NCBI RefSeq assembly: GCF_024584785.1
Contig: NZ_CP074112.1
Location: 992,001-1,056,000 of the forward strand
From: Idiomarina loihiensis
Lineage (GTDB): Bacteria > Pseudomonadota > Gammaproteobacteria > Enterobacterales > Alteromonadaceae
DNA length: 64,000 bases
Reading direction: 5' to 3'
In this document: piece by piece, positions 1 through 7,033 of the stretch
Layout of the letters: each line of letters begins with the position of its first letter
How positions within the stretch are numbered: position 1 is the stretch's first letter
Notes under the pieces: generated by a model
Seen by the model: the letters and a program-made list of their open reading frames with translations, nothing else
The model's database searches: none
Told to the model about the DNA's origin: nothing
Position numbers and translations under genes: made by a program

Positions 1-204
1 ATCAAAGTCACGCACAGCAGAAGAGCGCCAGCGCTTGCGTATCTCACGCAAGTCGTAGTTGACCATATTGACGCTGTACTTGATGCCGTTCGCAGCCTCT
101 AAGGCCTCCGCAATGGCCGCCATGGTGAAGCCTTTGAGGTACATCTCAGCGACAATGGCTTGGTCTTTGATAACCTGGTCAGGTGTACGCCGCGGTTTAG
201 CCAT
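1..204 (-). CDS. Small HTH protein, terminase small subunit-like (partial)
   Basis: Only the first 68 codons are in the window; the gene runs off the left edge. It starts at an ATG one base after the stop of the holin gene, so it is probably translated with it. The N-terminus starts MAKPRRTPDQVIKD and has a helix-turn-helix pattern (residues about 14-40, with GFTMAAIAEAL) followed by a basic helix rich in R, K and W. This fits small terminase subunits, which bind the phage pac or cos site and are commonly encoded just after lysis genes in this kind of phage. A general phage HTH regulator is the alternative, since the C-terminal half is not visible. Confidence 0.5.
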   Translation of the reverse strand, partial: MAKPRRTPDQVIKDQAIVAEMYLKGFTMAAIAEALEAANGIKYSVNMVNYDLREIRKRWRSSAVRDFD

Positions 205-205
205 G

Positions 206-766
206 TTATCGAGCCTTACTCAGTAGTTCTTTGACAGCTCCACCCATCTTGGGGCCCTTGTGCTTGCTAAAGGCGTCTAATGTGCGAAAACCCATATAGG
301 CCAACGCAGGTGAGAATATCGCGCCGGCAAGCGCCATATCAGCACCATCAGCACTGGTGAATGCCGCAATAAGCTCGAACAGGAGTACATACGCAGCGCC
401 AGCAACGAATGAATGACGAGCAATTTTCGGGCGAGTGCGGCGCACATACTCATCTTCTGCGTTGTCGCCACTACGAATGGTTTCTTGCTGCTGTTCGTGT
501 TGGTGCTGCTTATCGGTAATCTGTAGCTTTGCCTGCTCGAACTGCAGCTGGCGCAACTGGATGCGCTCTTCGATTTCCATCTGCTGCAGCTTGGCCATTG
601 ATTCGGGATCGGCCTGCAACTTGCGCATGACTGCATCAGCATCAGCTTCAACACCAAGCCAACTGGCAACCAAGCCGCCCACCGCACCACCGGCAGGACC
701 GCCAAGCAGCGAGCCAATAACCGGTGCAGCGCCACCGATTGCATCTTTAACTTTTTCCCAGCTCAT
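206..766 (-). CDS. Holin of the GTA/3TM type
   Basis: 186 aa. A Gly/Ala-rich hydrophobic N-terminus (residues about 9-38) is followed by a charged, Gln-rich coiled-coil stretch (45-95), an RRTRP motif at 109-113 and two hydrophobic segments at about 119-137 and 143-160. This is the arrangement of the 3TM holin family (PF11351) found in gene transfer agents and many prophages; these proteins form inner-membrane lesions that let the endolysin reach the cell wall. The gene follows the endolysin gene by 8 bases on the same strand, which supports a lysis cassette. I have not measured topology; assignment is by pattern. Confidence 0.8.
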   Translation of the reverse strand: MSWEKVKDAIGGAAPVIGSLLGGPAGGAVGGLVASWLGVEADADAVMRKLQADPESMAKLQQMEIEERIQLRQLQFEQAKLQITDKQHQHEQQQETIRSGDNAEDEYVRRTRPKIARHSFVAGAAYVLLFELIAAFTSADGADMALAGAIFSPALAYMGFRTLDAFSKHKGPKMGGAVKELLSKAR

Positions 767-774
767 ACGTCACC

Positions 775-1314
775 TCACTCATCGCTCAACGCGGTGTTAT
801 AACAAGAAAATAGGCGGCGGTACCAACCACGGCCAAAGTGTTCAAGCAAGCCACCTGTTCGCGCGTATCCTAGCGCTCGCTCTGCTGCTATAGCCTGAAT
901 AGTTCGATCGCATCCGTAGCGCTGCTGATAAGCCACCAGGGCGGCAATCGTCTTGCTACCAACAATGCCGTCAACGTATGCACCCACAGCACGCTGTAGG
1001 TGTTTGCCCATAGCGCCAAGCCCTTGGTTGATACAGCCATCGAATACCATCAGCGCAACGCTATCGCTCATCTGGTCACACTTAATGGGTAGCCAGAACA
1101 TGTGGTAGAAGATGAACTCAACGTGCTTGGGCTCAAGGTCGCTCACGCTTTCGGGTAAGTCGGCTTTTGGAAACTTACGCCGCGCGCTATTCAGGGTTAG
1201 TTGCGTAACTCCTAGGTTAGTATGGCCACCCGGGTCATTGGGGTGGTCAACCTCGCCACCCTCCCAGTGCGCTACAAACTGCAGTCCACGCTTGAAGCTG
1301 TTGCTGTACGTCAC
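775..1314 (-). CDS. Endolysin, glycoside hydrolase family 108
   Basis: 179 aa. The N-terminus carries the family signature WEGG (residues 17-20) with the likely catalytic Glu18, followed by DPGGHTNLGVT (28-37). GH108 enzymes are N-acetylmuramidases that cut peptidoglycan glycan strands. The C-terminal half (about 95-178, with AYVDGIVGSKTIAAL) fits the predicted peptidoglycan-binding domain PF09374 that usually accompanies it. There is no obvious signal peptide, so export to the periplasm would depend on the neighbouring holin. The start codon shares one base with the end of the upstream gene's reading frame at 1314, indicating translational coupling in the late operon. Confidence 0.88.
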   Translation of the reverse strand: MTYSNSFKRGLQFVAHWEGGEVDHPNDPGGHTNLGVTQLTLNSARRKFPKADLPESVSDLEPKHVEFIFYHMFWLPIKCDQMSDSVALMVFDGCINQGLGAMGKHLQRAVGAYVDGIVGSKTIAALVAYQQRYGCDRTIQAIAAERALGYARTGGLLEHFGRGWYRRLFSCYNTALSDE

Positions 1315-1997
1315 TATTCAATCTCCTTCCCCCGATAAAATTTACCGGTTAGCTGACCATTAAGGCCGATAAGGGTGCGCTCAGCGTCAATGAATGCGGT
1401 TTTCATGGCCGCAAGCACAGCGCTAAGTAGGAAGCTTGTCTTTTTGGAATTTGAGTCCGCTATCTCGGAGTCTTGCAAGGTGGCAATGGTGTGCGTGATG
1501 TAGCTCAAACTAGCGCGATTCCAGTCACGGAACCTTTCAATGACGATGTCAGGAATGCCCTGCTCCTTAAATCTTTTCTCGTACTCGGTGACGGCCATAG
1601 ACAGTACTAGAGTTGCATGGCGCTGCCATTCAGCATTTGATGACTTTGCGCTAAGGTCTTTTAGATGCGCTTCAAGCTCGCTGCTCATCGTTCGCACCAG
1701 TATCTTGAGCATGTCACGGTACATCTGCGTGCGTACTGGGTAGCGACTGGGGAATGGCATCTGGTCAATACCAAGGTTTAGCCAGTAACTGGAAACGCTG
1801 AACAATCGGTGGTCAGTTAATGGCCGCTCCGACTTAATAAATTGCATTTCGGTGTTCTCAACGCCATCGCGCGGCGGCAGAAAACGGTCAATCACTCGCC
1901 CCAACACCTGGTGGCTCACAACGGCCAGAACAAATCCTAAGGCCGTTGGCCATCCGTACTGTGTGGCGATATCTGCCACGGCTTGAAAATCAGGCAT
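1314..1997 (-). CDS. Membrane-anchored phage protein of unknown function
   Basis: 227 aa, not recognised as a named family. One hydrophobic segment is near the N-terminus (about residues 18-36, ALGFVLAVVSHQVLG), then a mainly helical soluble part with no Cys and no clear catalytic motif. It sits between the Mor-like regulator and the endolysin, overlapping the regulator's 3' end by 8 bases and joining the endolysin start at 1314, so it belongs to the same transcript. The position next to the lysis genes could suggest a lysis accessory or exclusion role, but nothing in the sequence shows this. The reading frame is intact and flanked by coupled genes, so it is very likely real. Confidence 0.7.
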   Translation of the reverse strand: MPDFQAVADIATQYGWPTALGFVLAVVSHQVLGRVIDRFLPPRDGVENTEMQFIKSERPLTDHRLFSVSSYWLNLGIDQMPFPSRYPVRTQMYRDMLKILVRTMSSELEAHLKDLSAKSSNAEWQRHATLVLSMAVTEYEKRFKEQGIPDIVIERFRDWNRASLSYITHTIATLQDSEIADSNSKKTSFLLSAVLAAMKTAFIDAERTLIGLNGQLTGKFYRGKEIE

Positions 1998-2349
1998 TGT
2001 AGTTATACTCCTCGCGCAAAATATCTTTGATTCGCCTAGTGGTTAGACGGTATTTTGCGGCGAGCTCTTCGAGTGTTACACCCGTGTTTTTTCCATCACG
2101 CTGAATTTGCAAGTTGCGCCGTATGCGCTTGAGCTTCGTAGGTATGTAGATTGAGAACCCTCCGTAAACTGCGCTCAGCTGCTCAGCGGAATTATCCCCA
2201 ATTGCATCAATCAACTCTGGTTGCGTGCGTGCATCAACGTGAACCGTTAAGTACGTGCCGCCCCAATGCTCTTCAAGCGCTAGCAATCCATCTTCGCCAA
2301 CAAGCTCAATCAGCTCCTGCTCCCACACGCTATTCGTGATGTAACCCAT
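1990..2349 (-). CDS. Mor-family transcription activator (late gene regulator)
   Basis: 119 aa. The central part has the GGFSIYIPTKLKR pattern (residues about 65-78) and a C-terminal helix-turn-helix GVTLEELAAKYRLTTRRIKDIL (about 91-112), the two landmarks of the Mor/C activator family of phage Mu (PF08765). Members bind DNA as dimers at middle or late promoters. Here it lies between rusA and the lysis genes, the position occupied in lambdoid phages by the Q antiterminator, so it probably switches on the lysis and virion genes. The start is 2 bases after the rusA stop. Target promoters were not identified. Confidence 0.75.
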   Translation of the reverse strand: MGYITNSVWEQELIELVGEDGLLALEEHWGGTYLTVHVDARTQPELIDAIGDNSAEQLSAVYGGFSIYIPTKLKRIRRNLQIQRDGKNTGVTLEELAAKYRLTTRRIKDILREEYNYNA

Positions 2350-2351
2350 CG

Positions 2352-2720
2352 CTACTGCTCCTCAAGTGGTTCAATCTCAACTTTCACGCAACCAGGCTTT
2401 TGTACCTGGGCGCGAACAATCGTTAGGTGGTCAATTTGGGAATCGTCTAAGTAGACGCCGGCATGGGTCATTACATCCAATAGGGCCTTGTTGAAGTTGT
2501 CCAAATCACGCCGCTTGGCGTCTGGTGGGAATAGCGTGATTGTGACTCGTAAGCTGTGACTGAGTCGCTTACAAGCTTTTTGCTGTTTTAGCAGCCAGAA
2601 GCATTCCGTTTTGTACTTACGGCCGCGCTCGCTGATTTTGGTGAATTGCTTATTGCCCACACGAACATTGCGATAGTAGGTATTCGTGCTTGGTGGGAAC
2701 GGTAGCGTGATGTTAATCAA
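2352..2720 (-). CDS. rusA: RusA-family Holliday junction resolvase
   Basis: 122 aa, the normal family length (E. coli RusA is 120). The N-terminal [10 protein letters not shown] motif, the [13 protein letters not shown] motif with acidic residues D72 and D74, and a further acidic pair at D92/D93 match the metal-binding active site of RusA (PF05866). The enzyme resolves four-way junctions made during phage replication and recombination, and partners functionally with the RecT and exonuclease genes on the other arm. The start overlaps the csrA gene by 8 bases, and the stop is 2 bases from the Mor-like gene. Confidence 0.9.
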   Translation of the reverse strand: MINITLPFPPSTNTYYRNVRVGNKQFTKISERGRKYKTECFWLLKQQKACKRLSHSLRVTITLFPPDAKRRDLDNFNKALLDVMTHAGVYLDDSQIDHLTIVRAQVQKPGCVKVEIEPLEEQ

Positions 2721-2898
2721 CGTGCTCTACCTCGCTTTCGTTTTGCATGCGCAGGTAAATCTCTTCGCGAAAGATACCTGTTTCTTTTGGCGCCGTTATT
2801 CCAAGTCGCACCTGGTCGCCTTTGATGGCCAATACGGTGATCACGATATCGTTGCCAATATTGATGCTCTGTCCTGGTGTTCTGGTTAAATGCAGCAT
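2713..2898 (-). CDS. csrA: Phage-encoded CsrA/RsmA-type RNA-binding protein
   Basis: 61 aa, the same length as E. coli CsrA. The residues known to contact RNA are kept: Leu4, Arg6 and the Arg of the REEIY motif (residues 44-48). The core [20 protein letters not shown] pattern (here ITVLAIKG) is typical. CsrA binds GGA motifs in mRNA leaders and changes translation or stability. The gene has a clear AGGGAG ribosome-binding site and overlaps rusA by 8 bases, so it is part of the early replication operon rather than a stray host gene. It could alter host carbon, motility or biofilm regulation, or tune phage translation; the sequence does not say which. Confidence 0.9.
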   Translation of the reverse strand: MLHLTRTPGQSINIGNDIVITVLAIKGDQVRLGITAPKETGIFREEIYLRMQNESEVEHVD

Positions 2899-2991
2899 GA
2901 TGAAGCTCCCTGTTGTTATAGTTATTTGCCCTCATTTCGCGCTTAGACAGCGAGGGCTACTGCCACAAACATGACCACTTGCGCTTACACG

Positions 2992-3846
2992 TTACTCAGG
3001 CTTACTCCCGGTCATTTGCTCCGTCGTAGTGCTGACGTTGCTGCTACCTGCAATCCCGGGGCCTAGCCGCGACGTGCCCACGCGGCCCCTGTCGGTGTTA
3101 TCTGTTCGTTTGCGTTTCAGTACTGAGTCAATCACGGCGCGAGACTCTTCACGCGATAAGGTTTTGTAGCCTAGGCGTTCGTACATGGGGCGATTATCTT
3201 CTGGCTCTGACTTGTGCGGCAGTGCGTTGCGAAAGCTTGGTAGCTGCCCTGCGACGGCCTGTTTGACCAGATAGTGATACTCACGGCTAGCGCGCTGACG
3301 CCATTCACGCTCAGATGTTTGGTAAAGGTCGTAGCCCACACGTTGGTCAATGAAACGGCACACATCGTGGCTGAATGGGTATGGTGTTTTGCTGTGTCGC
3401 CATGTGGTTCGTGCTTCACGAACTTCGTGTGTAGCCGTCTCCAAATCGGGAATACCAAGCTCTTGGATGGTGGGCTTGCACAGTTCAGCAAACTCAGCTG
3501 GGTTTGGCGTGAATTTGTTTTCTGATGCACGTAGGCGTAAGCGGTTTATTCCGCGTCGCAGTCCAATGCGGCCAATCTTGTGATGGATAAGCAGCTTTGC
3601 ATACTCACGCATCACATCATCTGAATGCTCACCAAAACGCGCTGCGTAATCCACGCAGTAGAGGCTGAACATTGGTTTCAACTCAGAATTTAGGATCATC
3701 ATCAGATTGTTCTCTCTGGTCGTAATATCCAGTTCGTGCAAGTTCTGCTGCTGCCTCTTTGGACTCTCTGAGCAATCGCGCTGTTGGATTTTCTGCACGC
3801 TGGTTGCCGCCAGGTCGTGAATGTTTTTGGGTGTTTGGTCTGCCAT
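2992..3846 (-). CDS. Replication protein P-like helicase loader
   Basis: 284 aa. Its central part, with LRLRASENKFTPNPAEFAELCKP, matches the lambda P family pattern (PF06992: a helical segment, then FxPxPxxFxxxC). Lambda P brings host DnaB helicase to the O-bound origin. The start at 3846 is supported by a strong GGAAGGGAG ribosome site 8 bases upstream; this makes a 164-base overlap with the O-like gene, unusually long. An alternative ATG near 3705 would shorten the overlap to about 20 bases, but lambda P also has about 40 residues before the same conserved segment, which favours the long form. The C-terminal tail (about 235-284) is low-complexity and Thr/Gly/Arg-rich. Confidence 0.75.
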   Translation of the reverse strand: MADQTPKNIHDLAATSVQKIQQRDCSESPKRQQQNLHELDITTRENNLMMILNSELKPMFSLYCVDYAARFGEHSDDVMREYAKLLIHHKIGRIGLRRGINRLRLRASENKFTPNPAEFAELCKPTIQELGIPDLETATHEVREARTTWRHSKTPYPFSHDVCRFIDQRVGYDLYQTSEREWRQRASREYHYLVKQAVAGQLPSFRNALPHKSEPEDNRPMYERLGYKTLSREESRAVIDSVLKRKRTDNTDRGRVGTSRLGPGIAGSSNVSTTTEQMTGSKPE

Positions 3847-4558
3847 ACGATTTCTCCCTTCCGCACCAAACGCGCCATTCGGCTAGCCAGTCAGCCGGTG
3901 AGCGCATTGTGTTGCGGTGTTTGTTATGAAAACGGAATGCGTCAAATAGGCCGCTTAGCTGTTCTTCGCTAAGGGTTAGCCCAGTGATTTTTGCGGTTTG
4001 TTTAAATTTATCGCTGAAGCTGAGCTCTTGGCCTGTCGAAAAATTTGATTTTTGGCTCGTTTCGCGCGCACGCGCGTTAGAGAGAGAGGGTTTTATATCG
4101 GAAGTATCAGAGGTGTGGCGCTCATGGTGTGGCGCTCCTGTGGCGCTCATATTCACTTCAGCCGTTGGTTTTACTGGGTTCCGCTGTGGCGCTCCCACTG
4201 TGGCGCTCATGTGGCGCTCCTCATTTGGACGGACTAATCCTGCGCTAGCCAAAACAAGCCGAAAAACCATGTGTTCGCCCGGCTGTTTCGAGTGTAATGG
4301 CTCAATCCAACCGTAACGCTCAAGCTTGCGCAAAAGTCGCTTCACCTGGTCTTTGGTTAGATAGGTGTGCGGCTCTTTGGAGCCTCGCTCTGGTTTGTGC
4401 TCAAGATTCTCCCGTATCGCCTGATATGAGATTTTGCGCACAGCACCAACGATGCCTGTGTCATAATCCATGTGCCATCGTAGGTACAGGTACAGCGACC
4501 TTTCGCGGTCACTGATATGCCTGTCCTCGAATAGCGCCGAATACTCAGCTCTATTCAT
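3683..4558 (-). CDS. Replication initiator, lambda O-like, with DnaT-like C-terminus
   Basis: 291 aa. The N-terminal third (about 15-105, with ERSLYLYLRWHMD and LTKDQVKRLLRKLERYGWI) is a winged-helix pattern as in phage replication initiators. The middle (about 112-165) is repetitive at the protein level because the DNA contains iterons. The C-terminal part (about 175-240, with FRFHNKHRNTMRSPADWLAEWRVWC) resembles the DnaT-like DNA-binding domain. It should bind the iterons and, with the P-like protein, load DnaB. It starts at 4558, sharing one base with the upstream gene's stop codon, so the two are coupled. It could be named O-like from position and content rather than close similarity. Confidence 0.75.
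   Translation of the reverse strand: MNRAEYSALFEDRHISDRERSLYLYLRWHMDYDTGIVGAVRKISYQAIRENLEHKPERGSKEPHTYLTKDQVKRLLRKLERYGWIEPLHSKQPGEHMVFRLVLASAGLVRPNEERHMSATVGAPQRNPVKPTAEVNMSATGAPHHERHTSDTSDIKPSLSNARARETSQKSNFSTGQELSFSDKFKQTAKITGLTLSEEQLSGLFDAFRFHNKHRNTMRSPADWLAEWRVWCGREKSYGRPNTQKHSRPGGNQRAENPTARLLRESKEAAAELARTGYYDQREQSDDDPKF
4114..4219. repeat. Two iteron triplets inside the initiator gene; candidate phage replication origin
   Basis: The 10-mer TGTGGCGCTC occurs exactly six times at 4114-4123, 4128-4137, 4139-4148, 4185-4194, 4199-4208 and 4210-4219. The start-to-start steps are 14 and 11 bases in both triplets, and the triplets are 71 bases apart. On the initiator's strand the motif reads GAGCGCCACA. 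Lambda has its O-binding iterons inside the O gene followed by an AT-rich stretch; here an AT-rich stretch with runs of A lies at about 3985-4060, downstream on the coding strand. This makes it the likely origin. Confidence 0.8.
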
Positions 4559-5151
4559 TACGCGTTACCGCTCTCAAGTACGCCATCAATCTGGCGTTTG
4601 ATACACATGGCCGCCTCAACAACATCCATCAGCTCTTTACGCGCCAGCATCACTTCTTTCACCGGCATGTTCTCGATGCCGGTTTGCGTGAGCACCTTGC
4701 TTAATTGGTGAATTGCCTCTCCGCTTTCGCGAATGAATGTGCCCAGGTCAGCCATTTCTTTGTTCTGGCCAAGCTCGGAATGATGCACCGGAATAACGCC
4801 ATATCGCTCACAAAGGACCGCACGAGCTTCTGAACGCTCTGGCTCAGGCAAGGCCTCAACCAGCGCTTCTTCAAGCTCGCTTGGTATCGATTGGGGTTTA
4901 TCGCTGATGGGTGTGTGAACAAGGCGTGATATGCGCTTTTCAGCTGCAACAAGACCGTTGATGGTATCCGTATCAAACGGCTTAAGCTCCCGCAACTCTT
5001 CAGGAACGGTTTGTGTGTAGTGCGTGATAGCACGCTCAACGTAGACCTTAAATAACATACCGCGCCGATTGAGCGCCTTGGTCACATAATTACGGATAAC
5101 TTGTGGTCTGCTTATTTTCTGTACAAACACTGACGTTTCAGGCTGCCGCAT
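4558..5151 (-). CDS. Phage early protein of unknown function (cII position)
   Basis: 197 aa, family not recognised. The sequence is mostly helical and charged, with no membrane segment, no Cys cluster and no obvious HTH. An N-terminal segment of about 45 residues (VFVQKISRPQVIRNYVTKALNRRG) is basic, and the C-terminal 40 residues look like a helical hairpin. It overlaps the cro-like gene by 14 bases and touches the O-like gene, so it is the second gene of the leftward early operon, where lambda carries cII. It is longer than CII proteins (about 97 aa) and not visibly related, so I do not name it cII. Confidence 0.65.
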   Translation of the reverse strand: MRQPETSVFVQKISRPQVIRNYVTKALNRRGMLFKVYVERAITHYTQTVPEELRELKPFDTDTINGLVAAEKRISRLVHTPISDKPQSIPSELEEALVEALPEPERSEARAVLCERYGVIPVHHSELGQNKEMADLGTFIRESGEAIHQLSKVLTQTGIENMPVKEVMLARKELMDVVEAAMCIKRQIDGVLESGNA

Positions 5152-5350
5152 TAGTCTCTATCCTTTGGTCGAAGGGTTGGTTAATAAACTCCGCATCCAC
5201 TGACAGTTTGCCGCCTGTCTTTACGTGGAGCTCAAATTGCACACCGCGGGGAACGCGTTTCCATTGGCTAACGGCGCCATCGGTTATCCCAAGTGTTGCA
5301 GCGAGCGCCCTTTGAGAGCCGAAGTATTTGATTGCTTCTTGCTTAGTCAT
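5138..5350 (-). CDS. Cro-like repressor
   Basis: 70 aa from the ATG at 5350, chosen because GAGGTGAGC lies just upstream; an upstream ATG at 5383 has no such site. The protein has a helix-turn-helix (FGSQRALAATLGITDGAVSQWK, about residues 10-31) of the YdaS/Cro type and little else. It is divergent from the cI gene across about 120 bases that contain inverted repeats, the classic lysis/lysogeny switch layout. It would bind the operators and turn down cI transcription after induction. Confidence 0.85.
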   Translation of the reverse strand: MTKQEAIKYFGSQRALAATLGITDGAVSQWKRVPRGVQFELHVKTGGKLSVDAEFINQPFDQRIETNAAA

Positions 5351-5471
5351 GCTCACCTCATGGGTATAGTAAATCATAGCCATGTTAGTCAGCTAAAATA
5401 TAAAGATCAACAAGAAATTATAGTTTGGGTTGTATAGATTGATTGCTAACTATGATTCGTAGGTGGTGAAA
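5351..5471. promoter_or_regulatory. cro/cI operator-promoter region (OR-like)
   Basis: Divergent control region between cro and cI. Visible elements: TATAGTAAATCATA at 5365-5378 (imperfect 14-bp palindrome), TATAGTTT at 5419-5426 (matching half), TAG..CTA 18-bp pseudo-palindrome at 5435-5452, and AATCATAG at 5372-5379 inverted at 5450-5457 as CTATGATT. The first site shares 11 bases with the palindrome at 9246-9259 upstream of the recombination operon. The cI start at 5472 has AGGTGG five bases upstream. Confidence 0.65.
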
Positions 5472-6077
5472 ATGCAGAAACAGTCGCTCGGTGAGCGCAT
5501 CAGAAGACGGCGGAAATTATTAGGTTTAAGCCAGAAGAAGTTGGCTAATTTGCTCGGCGTTACTTATGGGAATATTTCGCATTGGGAGATTGGGATAACA
5601 AACCCAAAACCATCGAATTTGAGCACGCTTGCTAAAACGCTAGACACAACCGTTGAGTGGTTACTCGATGGCACAGAAGACACAGACAAGAATAGTGACG
5701 CTGATTACTTTCTCGATGTTCCACCGTTAATTCACGGCGGTGGCCCAAAGTATTTCCCCAGGGCGCAACTCGAAACCCAAAACCTTGACCTGGAATATCT
5801 TCATTGGCTTGCTGCCCCAGATGACTCGATGTCGCCAAGCATTCGCGAGGGTGACGTTCTGGTGGTCGATATGCACGACCGTGAAGTCAAAGATGGCAAG
5901 GTTTACATCGTGCGATATGCCGATGCACTCATCATCAAGCGTTTATTTAAACGTATCAACGGGCTACTGCTGCGCTCCGATAACACCGCTGCAGTTCCTG
6001 ATGAAACCCTACCCCCAAACAAGCAGGATGCCATTGAAGTGGTTGGCCGTGTAGTACTGCGGATTGGTGAGTTATAA
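5472..6077 (+). CDS. CI-like lysogeny repressor (XRE HTH + S24 peptidase fold)
   Basis: 201 aa from ATG 5472, preferred over the GTG at 5463 because AGGTGG ends five bases upstream. The N-terminal HTH (LGLSQKKLANLLGVTYGNISHWE, about 18-40) binds operators. The C-terminal part (about 105-200) is the LexA/CI S24 fold with the Ser of DDSMSPSI as nucleophile and the Lys of ALIIKRLFK as general base, so RecA-stimulated self-cleavage on DNA damage is plausible. A standard Ala-Gly cleavage pair is not obvious in the linker; the nearest candidate is the HGGG stretch near residue 89. The gene faces cro and is followed after 17 bases by the DUF4747-like gene, so the latter is probably expressed in the lysogen. 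Confidence 0.9.
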   Translation: MQKQSLGERIRRRRKLLGLSQKKLANLLGVTYGNISHWEIGITNPKPSNLSTLAKTLDTTVEWLLDGTEDTDKNSDADYFLDVPPLIHGGGPKYFPRAQLETQNLDLEYLHWLAAPDDSMSPSIREGDVLVVDMHDREVKDGKVYIVRYADALIIKRLFKRINGLLLRSDNTAAVPDETLPPNKQDAIEVVGRVVLRIGEL

Positions 6078-6094
6078 CAACAAGGAAAATACTC

Positions 6095-7006
6095 ATGCCT
6101 ATCATGTACGTCAATATGCAAGTCTTACCTTTGAAAACAAAGAGCCAGGGAGGGCCTGGTTTTATTGGCCAAGAGGGTTACAAAAATCTTTTTACTGAGC
6201 TTTCAAGATTGGTAAATAAGGCCAGAGAAGACAAGAAGCTTCACGAACTTGGGCATCGCTTGAAGCGTTCTGAATATTATCTTGTTTTTGACTCTGTAAA
6301 AGTTCAACCAGATTTAGCGTTTGGAACGCTCGTCAGATACAACAAGGTTAGACAGGTTGACGATTTTTACACTGGGGAAGAGCTTTTTAGTGAAAGCGAT
6401 GGCAAGGCAGGGGTCTCATCCAAGAAGAAGTTCACATTTGTATTCGATTTCAACAAGCATGTAATGGCTATTCAGGGTTCGAGCTTCCCGAGCGTTCTCG
6501 CCCTGGAAGATGCGTTAGCAAATATTTTTCAGCAGCCGCTCCATAATACATTTAAAACGCACAGTTTTAACTGCCATGTTCTCACAGAGGCGAACTCTTA
6601 CAGCGAGTTATTCGTCGCTAAAAGTGTTAAAAGAGTCGAGGTTAAGCTCACATTCTCTAATGCCAACAACGCGCTTAAAGGTAGCGCAAAGAAAATTGAA
6701 AAAGAACTCCAAGACCGCGGGGTTCATACCATGGAATACAAAGAATCCGGTGGTGAAGAAGGTTATATTGATGGTTTAAGCAAATTCACCAAGGCATATA
6801 TAGAGCTGGCTTCTCGATATGGGCATGCTAAAGCACGATACATTGATCCAGCAACATCTAAGCTAAAATCTTATTTTTCTAAGGACCACCCAGTTGAGGA
6901 GCGATCAGTAAGAATAACGAAAAACATGAAGGAAGGTGACATTATCAGCAAGATAAAGCAGACTATTACCTCAGCGTGGAATAGGGCCTCTAACAAAGAT
7001 GTTTAA
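6095..7006 (+). CDS. DUF4747-like protein, RexA-positioned (candidate exclusion/defence factor)
   Basis: 303 aa, soluble, no membrane segment. Pattern features that recall DUF4747: an N-terminal YKNLFTELSRL helix, a strand-rich middle with KKFTFVFDFNKHVMAIQG (about 111-128), KRVEVKLTFSNAN (about 183-195) and a C-terminal STR/HP-like element (LKSYFSKDHPVEERSVRI). Lambda RexA has a similar size and a comparable VKVEAKL segment, but I see no convincing residue-level homology. The start has AAGGAA upstream and lies 17 bases after cI; a 4TM protein follows after 27 bases. Local base composition is more AT-rich than the flanking phage genes, as expected of a moron. Function is inferred from position only. 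Confidence 0.6.
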   Translation: MPIMYVNMQVLPLKTKSQGGPGFIGQEGYKNLFTELSRLVNKAREDKKLHELGHRLKRSEYYLVFDSVKVQPDLAFGTLVRYNKVRQVDDFYTGEELFSESDGKAGVSSKKKFTFVFDFNKHVMAIQGSSFPSVLALEDALANIFQQPLHNTFKTHSFNCHVLTEANSYSELFVAKSVKRVEVKLTFSNANNALKGSAKKIEKELQDRGVHTMEYKESGGEEGYIDGLSKFTKAYIELASRYGHAKARYIDPATSKLKSYFSKDHPVEERSVRITKNMKEGDIISKIKQTITSAWNRASNKDV

Positions 7007-7033
7007 AATTGTGGGGCATGGAGGTATGTACTT

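Noticed and set aside
277-744. 155-aa frame inside the holin gene
   Set aside because: Cys/Leu/Ser-rich shadow of the holin coding sequence without its own ribosome site.
2717-2935. Second minus-strand frame (72 aa) overlapping csrA
   Set aside because: It is an out-of-frame reading of csrA, low in hydrophobic residues and rich in Arg/Asn/His; csrA itself is fully conserved and has the ribosome site.
4052-4316. Plus-strand frames across the iteron region
   Set aside because: The repeated WRSCGAHI-type peptides come from the iterons read in the wrong direction; the minus-strand initiator explains the region.
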